Position numbers and translations under genes: made by a program
Source of the DNA: Chamaecyparis obtusa
Taxonomy: Eukaryota; Streptophyta; Pinopsida; Cupressales; Cupressaceae
Length of the DNA stretch: 64,000 bases
Assembly: GCA_027943335.1 (NCBI GenBank)
Contig: BSBK01005645.1
Coordinates: 312,501-376,500 of the forward strand
Direction: 5' to 3'
Part shown: in pieces, positions 32,183 to 43,660 of the stretch
Position numbering within the stretch: position 1 is the stretch's first letter
How the letters are laid out: the number at the start of each line of letters is the position of its first letter
Notes under the pieces: model-generated
Database searches by the model: none
What the model saw: the letters and a program-made list of their open reading frames with translations, nothing else
Told to the model about the DNA's origin: nothing

Positions 32183-32386
32183 GTTGTCAGATCAGGAATC
32201 AAGAAATGCATTTTGAGGGTTTACCATAACACATCACACGATAATCTATCTAGCCTCAAGAATGTTAAGCATGACAAATTCTTTGAGAATAAGATCTCAT
32301 GTGTTGATTATTATTGTCTTGAACACAGGGGTCTTCTTAGTGACCTCTCACTCCTTCAACATGACAACAGGAGACATAAAACTTAG
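32183..32386 (+). CDS. Second unidentified exon-like frame within element 2
   Basis: A 67-codon frame without ATG: VVRSGIKKCILRVYHNTSHD, then KFFENKISCVDYYCLEHRGL, stop TAG. It begins right after an AG (ACAG at 32,179-32,182), as an internal or terminal exon would. With the frame at 31,765-32,107 it may be captured host gene DNA. Family not recognised. Confidence 0.3.
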   Translation, partial: VVRSGIKKCILRVYHNTSHDNLSSLKNVKHDKFFENKISCVDYYCLEHRGLLSDLSLLQHDNRRHKT

Positions 32387-33288
32387 TAGTCTGAATAAGA
32401 ACATCAATGGAGTTGCTTTGTCTCAAAATGATTCAGTGCCATTTTCTTCTGAGTATAAGGGGTGATGGTGAAATTGCCTTCAATATTGAAGAAGGACAAG
32501 AAAAAGAAGAAGAAGTCACCTAGCAGTATAAATTATCATCGTCATCACAACAATGGGGTATCTCAAAAGGCGTATGCAAACCAATATTCAATTATGTACA
32601 TAGTTTTACCCTTTTTTCATTTCTTTTCAGCTGTCGAAATAGTGGGAAAAACAATTTGAATAGATTTGGAAATAGAAACATCAAGGTGGCTTCATAAACC
32701 AACAATCTGATATAAAAACACAAAATTTGGGTAGAGTAGCCATACATATGAGTACTCTTGGAACAATTTTGAAGAATTCAAAATGTACAGTTTTGATACT
32801 TTGCAATAGAACAACATAATTTATCACTATAATTGATCTTCATCATGTGTTACTCCTTGGTGTATTCCATTTATATTTTCTAATGCAACAAGGCTAACCA
32901 AGTCAAGAACAACACAAGCATGAATAACAACTATATTCATTTTTAAGTAAATCATTAATGCAATCTATAATGCATGAAATAACAGTAAAAACAATGTCAT
33001 CATGGTTGAAATAGAAGAAATATATACTAGAGCATATATAGTAGAGCAACTGATAAACAAAACAATGTCATCACCACATGATATCAACTATATCAAAACA
33101 CATGATTTGAGTTTCAACAAAACAAAACAATGTCACACTGATATCAACTGTATGATGTTGATAAAACAAGTATCTTGGCTAACCTTGCCAACTTAAAAAG
33201 TATCTTGGCTAGCCTTGCCAATGTTAAAGTAACAAGACTTAAAATGAAACAAAAGTAACTAGAGTTCTCCAAACTTCATTGAAATGTA
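32387..33288. other. Noncoding DNA of element 2
   Basis: Includes CATCATGTGTTACTCCTTGG at 32,842 and a nearly identical stretch at 35,449, inverted relative to copies at 31,222, 35,220 and 35,316. A short lysine-rich frame at 32,462 is not supported as a gene. Confidence 0.4.
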
Positions 33289-34323
33289 CTACACTCTCTC
33301 CTCTTCATTCATTCTCAAGAACCCTTTGGCTCTTTCAATTTCAGTCTTGAAGGTGTCATATGCCTTTATCATAGTGCCTCGACTCAAATCAGGGATGACT
33401 TTGAGGGCCTCATACACACTATTTAAGACAGAATCTGAATCTGAATTATCCACTTTGATAACAAGAGGCAAACGAAAGTCCTCTTCCATTCTTTTCATAG
33501 TTTCACAAATTGCATCCAATGAACCAGCCATGGTTGCCTTCTTCCTCTTTTCTCTCCTTGCTGACGGTGTTGAAGGATTTGGCTTACCACTTGCACTTGA
33601 TTGATTGGAATGATACAATTCATCATCCAAATCAGTTGTAGTGTTAAGGGGTGTACTCATATGGATATCCTCATCACAATCCATGTAGGCGGGCCCGTCC
33701 ATATTGAGCCCTTCTTCTATCTCTTGTGCAGTAGTGGTTGTGGTACCTTCAATTATGTCATTACCCACAATGAAGGCTAGGTCATCGTAGTACTGGAAGG
33801 GTTGTATCTTATACATTTTGGCATTTTTGAATTCTTTTCTTTGCATGTTGCCATGATGAATGAATTAGATCTTTGTCTTGTATCACTAACTTAATAAGAA
33901 GGAAATATTGCTTAGACCAACATATTCAAAAGAGCATGTTACCTTTAGAAGCTCCTCCCACACCATGTCATCAACATCCACACATTGAGTAGCCTCATTC
34001 CATGCAAACCCACTCATATTCCTCAACTCTCTCATAACTTTAAAACCTTGCTTCCATCCTTTCAGCTTGTTTTTGAAATTATCCTTTGACAAATTGAGCC
34101 TCATCTCAGCATTGAACTTCCTCTAAATGGCGTTCCAGGCTTCTTTTTTGAAGCCCCCTTTGCCTTTCCTTCCTAGGTGAACTTTCTCATGGAGCGAGTT
34201 TAGGAACTTTTGTTCCATTTCTCTTGTCCACATAACCTTCTTGGAGGAAGAAGTTGACTGGCTTACTTGAACCTCATCCTCCATGCTCATCATGAGTTGT
34301 GTGAAGGACATCACGTACACCAC
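33289..34323 (-). pseudogene. MYB/SANT-like protein relic of element 2
   Basis: Counterpart of 13249-14300. Exon 1 keeps MWTREMEQKFLNSLHEKVHL and GGFKKEAWNAI, then a TAG at 34123-34125 where element 1 has a Glu codon. It continues RLNLSKDNFKNKLKGWKQGF and VWEELLK up to a GTAACA donor (exon 1 end 33,945). Exon 2 (from about 33,840) keeps EFKNAKMYKIQPFQYYDDLA, an acidic linker, REKRKKATMAGSLDAI and SRGTMIKAYDTF, then stops nine residues earlier than element 1. The splice acceptor equivalent to CATGCAG reads CATGCAAAG. Confidence 0.85.
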
Positions 34324-34340
34324 CTATTATATGCAATTAT

Positions 34341-34480
34341 TAGCTACATGAAAATGAGAATGTATATTAAAGAAAGACTCATACAACAGTGGCATATAAT
34401 CCAAAATATTTCATTTATGCATGATATCCAACAATATGTATTATATGTCTTTATTATCCATTCTCATTTGCATGTAGCTA
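34341..34480. repeat. Foldback unit, copy 1 (left of the AT repeat)
   Basis: Ends TAGCTACATGAAAATGAGAA and its imperfect inverse TTCTCATTTGCATGTAGCTA, with about 95 bp between. A near-identical copy lies at 34,680-34,813. Confidence 0.7.
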
Positions 34481-34484
34481 AGTA

Positions 34485-34651
<167 letters not shown>

Positions 34652-34679
34652 TATGTTCATACAGTTTATATGAAATTAT

Positions 34680-34813
34680 TAGCTACATGAAAATGAGAAT
34701 GGATATTAAAGACTCATACAACAATGGCATATAATCCAAAATATTGCATTTATGCATGATATCCAGCAATATGTATTATATGTCTTTATTATCCATTCTC
34801 ATTTGCATGTAGA
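34680..34813. repeat. Foldback unit, copy 2 (right of the AT repeat)
   Basis: Direct repeat of 34,341-34,480 with few changes. The AT run lies between the two copies. Confidence 0.7.
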
Positions 34814-34814
34814 T

Positions 34815-35085
34815 AAGTATGCATGTATATATGGTCTACTATGTTCATACAGTTCTACTATATATGTTCTAGTATATATGCACTATATATATGTTCTAGT
34901 ACATATGGTGTAGTATATATGGTCACTATATATCCTCCACTATACACATGGTGTAGTATATATGGTCATTATATATCTTGTAGTATACATATGATGCACT
35001 ATATATATGGTCACTATATATCGTCCAATATACATATGTTGCACTATATATGGTCACTATATATCCTCTACTATACGCATGAATG
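34815..35085. repeat. Minisatellite of TATATGGTCACTATATATCC units
   Basis: About five imperfect units of roughly 55-60 bp containing GTATATATGGTCAYTATATAT and CCTCYACTATACACATGGTG. It is a repeat, not coding. Confidence 0.7.
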
Positions 35086-35635
35086 TTAAAGAATAGTAAG
35101 TATGAATGTTAATCAAAGAAAAATTAGAGTTACAAATCATACACTTGAATTTGTGGTTGGAATGTTAAAGAACAGTACGCATGAATGTTAAAGAACAGTA
35201 AGCATGAATCCCCCAATAGCATAAGGAGTATCATCAGAAAAATGTATGAAAATATAAATGGAACACAACAATGATATACATCATTAGAATAGCCTTTTTG
35301 CAATAGGAAATATAAATAGAATATACCAAGGAGTATCATCAAAAAAATGGACTACAGGCTTCATTTCTAAAAAAGAATTTTGTATATGTAAACTACGAGA
35401 ACACATGATTTGAGCATCAGTATTACAATAGTATGATTGATCTTCATCATGCGGTACTCCTTGGTGTATTCCATTTATATTTCCTAATGCAACAAGGCTT
35501 ACAAATTCAAGAGGCATAGACAATAACCAGCTAGGAATGAAGAGACAAATAAAAGGTCAATGAAACCATTATGCATATCATTGTATTTGCATTAAAGCAC
35601 ATTAAAGAACAAAGAAAGGTCTTGTAAAACTACAA
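35086..35635. other. Noncoding DNA of element 2 between MYB-like and transposase relics
   Basis: Contains ATAAGGAGTATCATCAGAAA (35,221), ACCAAGGAGTATCATCAAAA (35,324) and the inverted GCGGTACTCCTTGGTGTATT (35,451). Confidence 0.45.
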
Positions 35636-36977
35636 CTATTGTCTATGTTTGTAGTCTTCCCAAATCCTACTTGCTATATCATCTCTAAAATTCCCCCAAT
35701 CATCCATGTCATGCTGACTCAACCCATATGTCTCAAGTATTGGTACATTTATCCCATCACGATCGTTGTCCTCTGTAATAAGCACTTCGGATGGAACACC
35801 GTCCTCTATAGTAATGAAGTTGTGTAGTATGTGGCATGCCAAAACAATACGTGCTTGTGCCGTGATTGGATAAGACGTTGCATGCCTCAGGATAGGAAAA
35901 CGCTGCTTCAAAATGCCAAATGTATGCTCTATTGCATTTCTAAGAGAGGAGTGTCGATGGTTAAACAACTCTTGTGGGTTGTTTATAGGGTTTTCTCTTG
36001 AAGCCTCCTTTAGGTGGTAATGTGTACACTGATAAGGAGTGAGAAATCCTAGTACATTTGGATATCTAGCATTGACTAAATAATATTTTCCTACAAAATA
36101 AAATATATTGTTAAACCATGAAACATTTATCATTTTCTTCAGTAAACATATAGTGTGAAATGGCATACCAGGGGGAACTACAAGTGGATCTGCTCTAGTG
36201 AGAGATGAAGCTAGAACATGACTATCTGCAACAGACCCTTCCCAACCAGCAAGAATGTATTGAAACTTATAATCAAAAGAAGAGACAGTCATAACATTTT
36301 GTGACAAGTTCCCTTTTCTATCATGATATTTACCCTGTACGGCGACATCGACAGTGACTGGTATATGGGTTCCATCAATTTCTCCAACACAATCCTATAG
36401 AAAGAAAAAATGTAGTCAAGAAAGATTAACACTAAGGCAAAGATATTTGTAGCGCTAGGGGTTTTACCTTGAAGGATCGAAATAGTCCTTCCCACTAATT
36501 TTAGGAGGAGTGTTTGTACCAGGTGGTACGAAATAATCCGCATGGAGTGCTAAGACAATTGTCAAGGCCTTGTGGAAGTATCAACTTACTGTCTCTCCAG
36601 AGTGACCAAAGTTGTGGGTAATATTAGGATTCCTCATATTGTGGCCAAGGGTGTGGAGGAACATGACTAATTGTTCTTCTAACATTATGCTCATCGTATC
36701 TGATAGGCTTCCTTTTTGGCTTACAAGATTGGCTAGCCGAAAGAAGGTTGTTGCACTCATTCAAATTTGGTCGTGAAAATGCACCTCATTCGAATGAATA
36801 ATGTGTTTATAAAAAGCACTTCCATCACTTCTTTCCTTGCACTTTGTTTGTCTACCTTCTTGTGCAAACACCACTTTGGCTACTCCAAGGACAACAAGAA
36901 TAAGTGCGTGAATATGAGCAGTTCTGGTCTTCCTACAAATGTGTCCTTGAATGTTTATCTTGTTGGTAAGATCCATC
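35636..36977 (-). pseudogene. Harbinger transposase relic of element 2
   Basis: Exon plan as in element 1: exon 3 at 35636-36090, exon 2 at 36169-36394 (also 226 nt), exon 1 about 36468-36977. Exon 2 keeps DCVGEIDGTHIPVTV (first Asp) and GWEGSVADSHVL (second). Exon 3 keeps NHRHSSLRNAIEHTFGILK (Glu) but VDAGYP has become VNARYP. Exon 1 holds TGA at 36581-36583 and 36761-36763 and a 4-base deletion before its donor. Thus the catalytic triad is recognisable but no full product can be made. Exon 1 begins at MDLTNKI. Confidence 0.88.
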
Positions 36978-39799
36978 CCTGAAAAGTACATGGCAAAGAA
37001 GGTTTGAGATACAAAATTGACAATCATAGGCAGCAAGAGGACAAGCCAAGAAATGTGTGTACTTATTGACATGACTATTTGTATATGTATTCCTAATTGG
37101 TTATTATCTATAGGTGTTGAATTTGTTAGCACTATTGCATTAGGAAATGAAATTTGAATGAGGGAAAAACATAGAAGATGTTTTTTGTAAAACATAGTGA
37201 TTAATAATAGAAGATGTTTTTGTAAAACATGATTAATAATAACTTAATTATATACATATATAGGTGCATATATATGGTTCTTATATATGCACATATACAT
37301 ATATATAGGTGTGCAATATTATTATTCATGTTCAAGATAACGACATTCTTCACTTTGGCAAAGCGGCTAAGGCAATGACATTCTTCATCTTGTTCAAACA
37401 TAATGATTTTTAATCCTGATTTATTGATTCAAAGATGCAAAATTTCTCTTCTCAAGTTCTATTTTAATTGACTTGAAAAATAGTTGTTTAAATCAAATTT
37501 ACATAACAATTATGAAGGAGATCATAACCCCACCATATATATACTCATTGCCTTTCATCTGATATGTATATGTGCATACCTACATTTTAAAAAATCAAGT
37601 AAAAGATGCCTAGAGATATCAAATTTCAAATTATTTACAAAACCAACCTCACACAGAACACCATGAATTAATGTTCATATTGAATAATTAAATATTTCAA
37701 AACTAAATTTCAATCAAAATGAGTTAATTACTGAGTTAACCATTGACAATGGCACTGTAATCAAGTCAATTAAAATAGAACTTGAGAAGAGATAAATTTC
37801 TGGCATCTCCTGGACAAATTTCATCATGTATGGTAGAGGGCATTTAGGATTCTGTTCTAGTTGCCAGCATGTCTAAATCTAGAGCAATTTGTTTAATGAC
37901 CATAACCAAATTAGAGAAATAAACTTGTCCTCAAAACCCAACATATGTACTCTTGCCATATATTTTAGTCATATGAATGATGCTACAAGCTTGGCATTGG
38001 ATGGATATTCTTAAAGTGCAATATATAGATATATCAATGGTATTATTTTGTCGTGATGCTTGTTTAAGTTATTCTATTTACATAGGGTTTCTAATGGGGT
38101 AAGGAGATAGATACTAGATGATCTGATACATGTAATTGCAAGAGGAATCAATCCATCCTTGTGAAACCTAAAAGTCACAACTCTAAGTAAACAACAATAG
38201 GATTTGTGGTACCTAATTAGGTAGCTTCTTGATGTAAAACTTAGCGTGAACCATATCCTACACATTAGTGTCTTTTTAATAAATTTTTCTATATCTTGTG
38301 CAAGAATGGTGTCACCAGGAAATTACTCTTAAATATAGCTACCGGGAGATGTGAGTACACCCTAAACCTAATTGTCTTGGTGACTGTTTGCAATGAATTT
38401 CTTTCATGTGTTGATAGTGCATTTCTTCATAGATTTCATTAGCCGTGAGTAATTACTTTTGTTGTGCTGATCTTGTTCATTATTATATACTAGGTATGTG
38501 TTTTTGGTAGAACGGTGCTACTGTAACTATGTTTCTTTTTCTCTGCTTCATTTTACTAAATGTTCCCTATCAATAACATTGTGATTGTGTTTCAATATTA
38601 AAATGTATTAGAGAGAATGCAAAGGCTTTTGCCTGTTAATCCACAAAAATTGTTTGAGAAACACATGAAGTTTTGACAACTCATGCACCCTTGCCTCCTG
38701 CACTAGTTTTATTTTTTGCTAACAAGTAACAAAATTTCTCTCATTCTAGGTTGTGCTTTACATCCATGCTAGAGGCGTATTTTGAAACTAGTTGAGCACA
38801 AATTGGATGTAGCATAAATGCTTTGTCTTTTATTCTAGAAAAAGTGGGTATGCATGATGGCAACTTACAATGGTTCCAATAAGGGCACTAACTTTGTCTT
38901 CACAAAATAATTATAGGCTATCCAAATCCAGGAAAGGATACAAATTTAGAAAGAAAAACTTGTATTGCTTTCATTAATAAAATAAAATCTTGTGATTCAA
39001 TGTGGTAGTAATTGGTGAACATCATCTTCAAGAATCAGTAGTTGATGGTTGTTTTCTGGCTTCAAATAGACCTAAGATTAAGATTTATAGTGTGCATTGG
39101 AAAAATCATGGGCATTCACATCATTTTTCTTAGAAGGATCTTCGAATCATCTATGAGTATCTTTTAGGTTTGTGCTAATTAATTAGACATATCTTTTGTC
39201 TTCATCCTTTCTGGATCTAGATTGCTTTGCATATAATGTTGATCTGTGTTATTTAACTCTCATCTTTTCTTTTGAAAGAAGCATAATTTGTATTATGTGC
39301 AGACCTCATCTATGATGCTTTTGTCTGACAATCCACAGAAACTATTGTGTAGGTTTTTGTTGTATGGATAGGGATTCTCATTATCAACACTTCCTTAGAC
39401 AAGCTATGACGTCTTGATTCTTATGTCATAATTCATGTTTTTTGTGGTTTGCTTTTGTAAACATGTTACTTTTTAAGCTCAATAGGAAACCCACAAATCA
39501 CATATTCACAAAACCATATTAGAACTAACAAATTCCAAGCCCTTCAAAAGGAATTGGAACTGATTGACGAATTTAGAGGGCCAAATATGAAAATGTACCA
39601 TACAAGTTGTTTCATTTTTCATTCTAAAATGACAACCCTAAAACATGAATACTCTATTGAATATTGTATTGTTGCAATTAGGTTTAGCTTGGTCTGCTTT
39701 GTGGTTGGAAAATGAGAATGTAGCTCACAATGGGATATGTCTCCAAGAGATTTATCAATCAATGGCTAAAGCCTAAACACCGAATGAATAAAACAGAGC
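36978..39799. other. Noncoding DNA of element 2, left to right no gene recognised
   Basis: Near 37,335-37,395 lies an inverted copy of the minisatellite unit found at 40,765-40,995 (CATTCTTCACTTTGGCAAAG). Otherwise AT-rich without frames I can support. Confidence 0.45.
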
Positions 39800-40120
39800 A
39801 TGTTTCTCTTACCAAACAAAGAATACCTTGGTTCTATTCCCCAACTGAAAAGCAAGGGGCTGACCAAAATAAGTGAATTCCCAAACTGGACTCAAATTGC
39901 AAACAAAAATTTAAAGATTTGGACAGATAAAATGACTTTTTGTTCCACTGTAACAAGATGGGTGAGATTCATAGCATTCTTCTGTAAAATAGAAACTTCA
40001 AATTGTAATCACCACTATGTAGCAACATTAATGTCACATGTCTTTGGGGAGTTTACCTTCACATCGTGTAATGGTTTCTTTGGTAATATCTCCCTGGTTC
40101 CTGATTCGGTTGTTGAGTAA
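39800..40120 (+). CDS. Open frame of 106 codons, unidentified
   Basis: ATG to TAA with mixed composition (IPQLKSKGLTKISEFPNWTQ, FTSCNGFFGNISLVPDSVVE). No domain recognised; could be captured DNA or chance. Confidence 0.15.
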   Translation: MFLLPNKEYLGSIPQLKSKGLTKISEFPNWTQIANKNLKIWTDKMTFCSTVTRWVRFIAFFCKIETSNCNHHYVATLMSHVFGEFTFTSCNGFFGNISLVPDSVVE

Positions 40121-40764
40121 TGTAAAACCATTCGAGGAAATCTAAAATCCACGAATAGAAGTGTTTATTCCTTCGGACTAAATAGATTTAAAACATACAT
40201 GCATTTCATACTTCTTTGTGCCTATGCTTCCACTACATCTTCTGCCATAAAATAATTTGTTGGATTTGTGAAAAAGTGATAGACAGGTTAGTCGAAACTG
40301 ACATAACCAGCAGAGAGGAAACTATGTTCTCTATTTTTTTGGCCGTAAATTAAGTTACCAATTTTGTTTTTGTGAGTTCTCCATAAGCGTCAATGACTCA
40401 ATGTTTCAATACAAATTTGTTTTGATGTATTAACTTATTTTGTTGTGTTTTTTAGCAGCCAAACGATTTAAGAAATTTCTTTTCAGCGATGCGTGTGACC
40501 AGTCTTGTGGTTTGATAGATTAAACTGTCGACCTTTGACATGAAACCCTAATGAATATCATAAAATAAATACAAAACCCTAATACCAACAGTAGAGTTGT
40601 AAAAATGATCTAAAAATTCATAAACCCTTTTGGCAATCCTTCCTTTCAAGGCTTTGAAAACTCAGTAAACCAAATCACTATAGAAGTATGAACTAGAAAT
40701 ATCTCTGCATACCAGATTAGGAGAGTTGTTGCCTTAAAAACCTAGTGGAGGAGGGAAAGGAAGG

Positions 40765-40995
40765 ATTTTGATGCCTTAGCCTCTTTGCAAATATGGTCAT
40801 TGCCTCAACCGCTTTTCTAAAGTGAACAATGTCGTTGCCTGAGCCGCTGTGTGAAAGTGAAGAATGTCATTGCCTCAGTCGCTATGCAAAGGCAAAGTGA
40901 AGAATATTGTTGTCTTAGCCGCTGTGTAGAGAAATCGTTGGTGCCTTCCGCTTTGCCAAAGTGAAGAATGTCGGTGCCTTCTGCTTTGCCAGTGA
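40765..40995. repeat. Subterminal minisatellite of element 2, AAAGTGAAGAATGTC unit
   Basis: Five to six imperfect units of about 35-45 bp: GTGAAGAATGTCRTTGCCT then CAGCCGCTNTGCAAA. One inverted copy sits at 37,335-37,395. GC is higher than the surroundings. Confidence 0.75.
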
Positions 40996-41113
40996 AATGC
41001 CCTAAAATGTGGACGCCAAATAAATTTATTTTGAACGCGGACCCGACGAGTTTTACAAAATGGGGGTTGAAAAAACTAGAATTTGGCCCTCAAATTCCAA
41101 TTCCACCTTTTCA

Positions 41114-41168
41114 AGTGGAAGATGTAAATGCTCATTTTGAGCCAAAATGAGCATTTACATCTTCCACT
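41114..41168. repeat. Perfect 26-bp palindrome near the right end of element 2
   Basis: AGTGGAAGATGTAAATGCTC..TTTTG at 41114-41139, a 3-base spacer, then its exact inverse at 41143-41168. It corresponds to the 81-bp arms of element 1, which enclose 1.36 kb of foreign DNA. Confidence 0.9.
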
Positions 41169-41237
41169 TCTATTTCCATGTTGCACTTCCAAACTGAGGT
41201 TTAGACGGGATTGGAAATTGCAAATGCCAATTCTGGT

Positions 41238-41262
41238 CTAATGCCCGCTACCAAATGGGCCC
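41238..41262. repeat. Right terminal inverted repeat of element 2
   Basis: Ends CCCGCTACCAAATGGGCCC at 41262, followed by the TAA duplication at 41263-41265. Confidence 0.9.
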
Positions 41263-41265
41263 TAA

Positions 41266-43660
41266 GCTATTAAGGAGAGTATTTCGACATAGATCGATTT
41301 GATACTGAAACAACGAACTAGATAATATAGTCAATCACATCATATCAAACGCATGGGTGGGAATTATGGGAGATTACTACTCTGCACCCACAACGAATAT
41401 AGGAGCCGCAAGTCAGCTATTATAGACTTGACGTGGCTATTATTAAAATGACCAATATTATAAGTAAGGGTTGTCATCGACTAAACAAGAAGATTATAAT
41501 ATAAAATCAATAAGGAATAGGAGAGGAGAAGAAAAGAGAATGATGATCACATGGGAGAAAATGAGATTATAATATTGAATTTGGTATTGACAAAGTTAGA
41601 AGATCATTGAACAATTAAAGAATATTTGATGCTCTTCACAAAAAAAAGAGATAAGAAATGAGAATAGAGCATATATACAATGTTGAGAGTAAGTCATTCA
41701 GATTGGTCATGATAATATTATATCATAATTCTATTAGGAATGTATGATAGTATTAATATCTATTATAGTAGTAAGATCATATATATGTATGTATGTATGT
41801 ATGTATGCATGGATGGATGGTAATAAGAATTAAATTGGAATTACATAGTAGTTATGGTATATACATTTATATTCGTAATATATGAGTATCAATATATGTG
41901 TAACCTAGTCTTTAATTTCTTGCTATAGCTCTGAGAGTTGATAGTTGGTGTTGTGTAGGGAAAGGCAAAGTAAATCTACGAGAAGGTAGGTAAATCTCAA
42001 GATAGGATAGTGTCGGGGTCCCAAAGCCTTGAGGTAGCCTATTATAAATTGGTGTCAAATTCCCTACAACAAGATTCATGCTCTCCTTAGGGTTGAGTTT
42101 AGGAGAGAAGTAAGGAATCGGGGCTTAAATATGTTATCTAGTGAATGTATTATGAACTGTTCATTGTTTCCTTGAATTGAATTGATTTAGACACATGGTA
42201 ATGTACGTTAATCATTGCAAATTGATATCCTCCTTGTTAGGGTCATTACATGACACAAGAGGTGTGGCTTGTAAGTATTTGTCCCCTGAAATAGTTTGTG
42301 TTAAAAATATATTATGTTGAATAATATAATTTGTGGGGTTAAGGAGGAATACTCTTTAATTTTGAGCTAAAAAATAAAACCCCAAAATTGAATGAAGATG
42401 AAGAAGGGAATTTAGTTTGGTTGGAGGTAGGCACTCATTGGTTGGAGAAGGTAGTGGTTGATATAGATAATCAACACCTTGTTGATGTTGGAAAAATGTA
42501 AAACCCTCCCACAAGGGTTTGCCCTCTTAACTAGGAAACAACTCTTCTTTTGTTTATTATTCCTAACGTGTTGGTTGGGAGAAAGAAATGTGAAGGGAAA
42601 TGACTATTTCAAATCAAGTGAGGATATATTTATCTGTCATTAAAACATGACCATGTTAGTTTCCACTACACCAATATTTTGATAAGATCGATAATTTGAG
42701 AATATGTTCACTCAAGTTGGCTCGATTGAAGCACATTTGATTGAAATAGCTTGAACACATTCTCGAATTATTGATGTTACTAGGTTGCAATAAGATTCAA
42801 ATTTTGAGTAGTTATAAGTGTCAAAATAGTTGGTTGACCCCACCTTTTATAGAATCAATGTAACACTATGATTGATTTCTAATCTTAACACAATATTTCA
42901 ACGTGATCTTATTACAAGTTCATAAGTCAATGATTTAACAAGTAGGCAGATTGATGATTTAGGCTAAGGAAGCGATGTCCACTTCTTAAATCACAAACTT
43001 TATCAAGTTGTGATAAATTATCAATTGGGAGAAGTGACAAAAATTTGGCTTGCATGACCTTTAATTATAAAACTGAAAAGAAGGTGTCTAGAATGAAATT
43101 TGCCTAACAAAAGAAATACTATATCACCTTGAAATTTATTTCATCAATTACACTAGGATAAACAAACAACTTTAAATCTATCTAAGTATTTGTTTGTTAC
43201 TTTAAAAATTGTCTTTTAATAAAAAGATAAATGTAACTAATTAAAACACTTAAAAGGAAAAAAACTAGTGTAGAAATCTACTAATTATAAAACTATCTAA
43301 TTATTTAATTAATTAGATCCTTTAATTACTTTATTTACTTGAGCTAAACTTAGGCACTTTTCTTTTTATTAAATTAGGCCAATAATAGCTTAAGTTGTTT
43401 GATTTATTATGATTGTGACAGTTGGCACTAGCTAATTTAATCATTCTCTAGGGTTTCGTTCATCCTTTTCATAAGGATTCATCACTCATTGTAACATATT
43501 CTTTTGTGCAATCAATAGAAAGTTCTAATGTTGTTGAGCATGTTATTCTTGCTTGATCTCCTTTTTGTAAGATGTAGTTTTCTTGCAAATGATTCATGGC
43601 ATGTGAGGTAGAATCATCAGCTTCTACATAGTATAAGAGAAAATTTGTCATTTTTTGTTA
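41266..43660. other. Intergenic, AT-rich
   Basis: Contains an ATGT/ATGG microsatellite at 41,789-41,820. ATTGGTGTCAAATTCCCTAC near 42,050 faintly resembles an LTR primer-site region but no ends were found. No gene. Confidence 0.4.
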
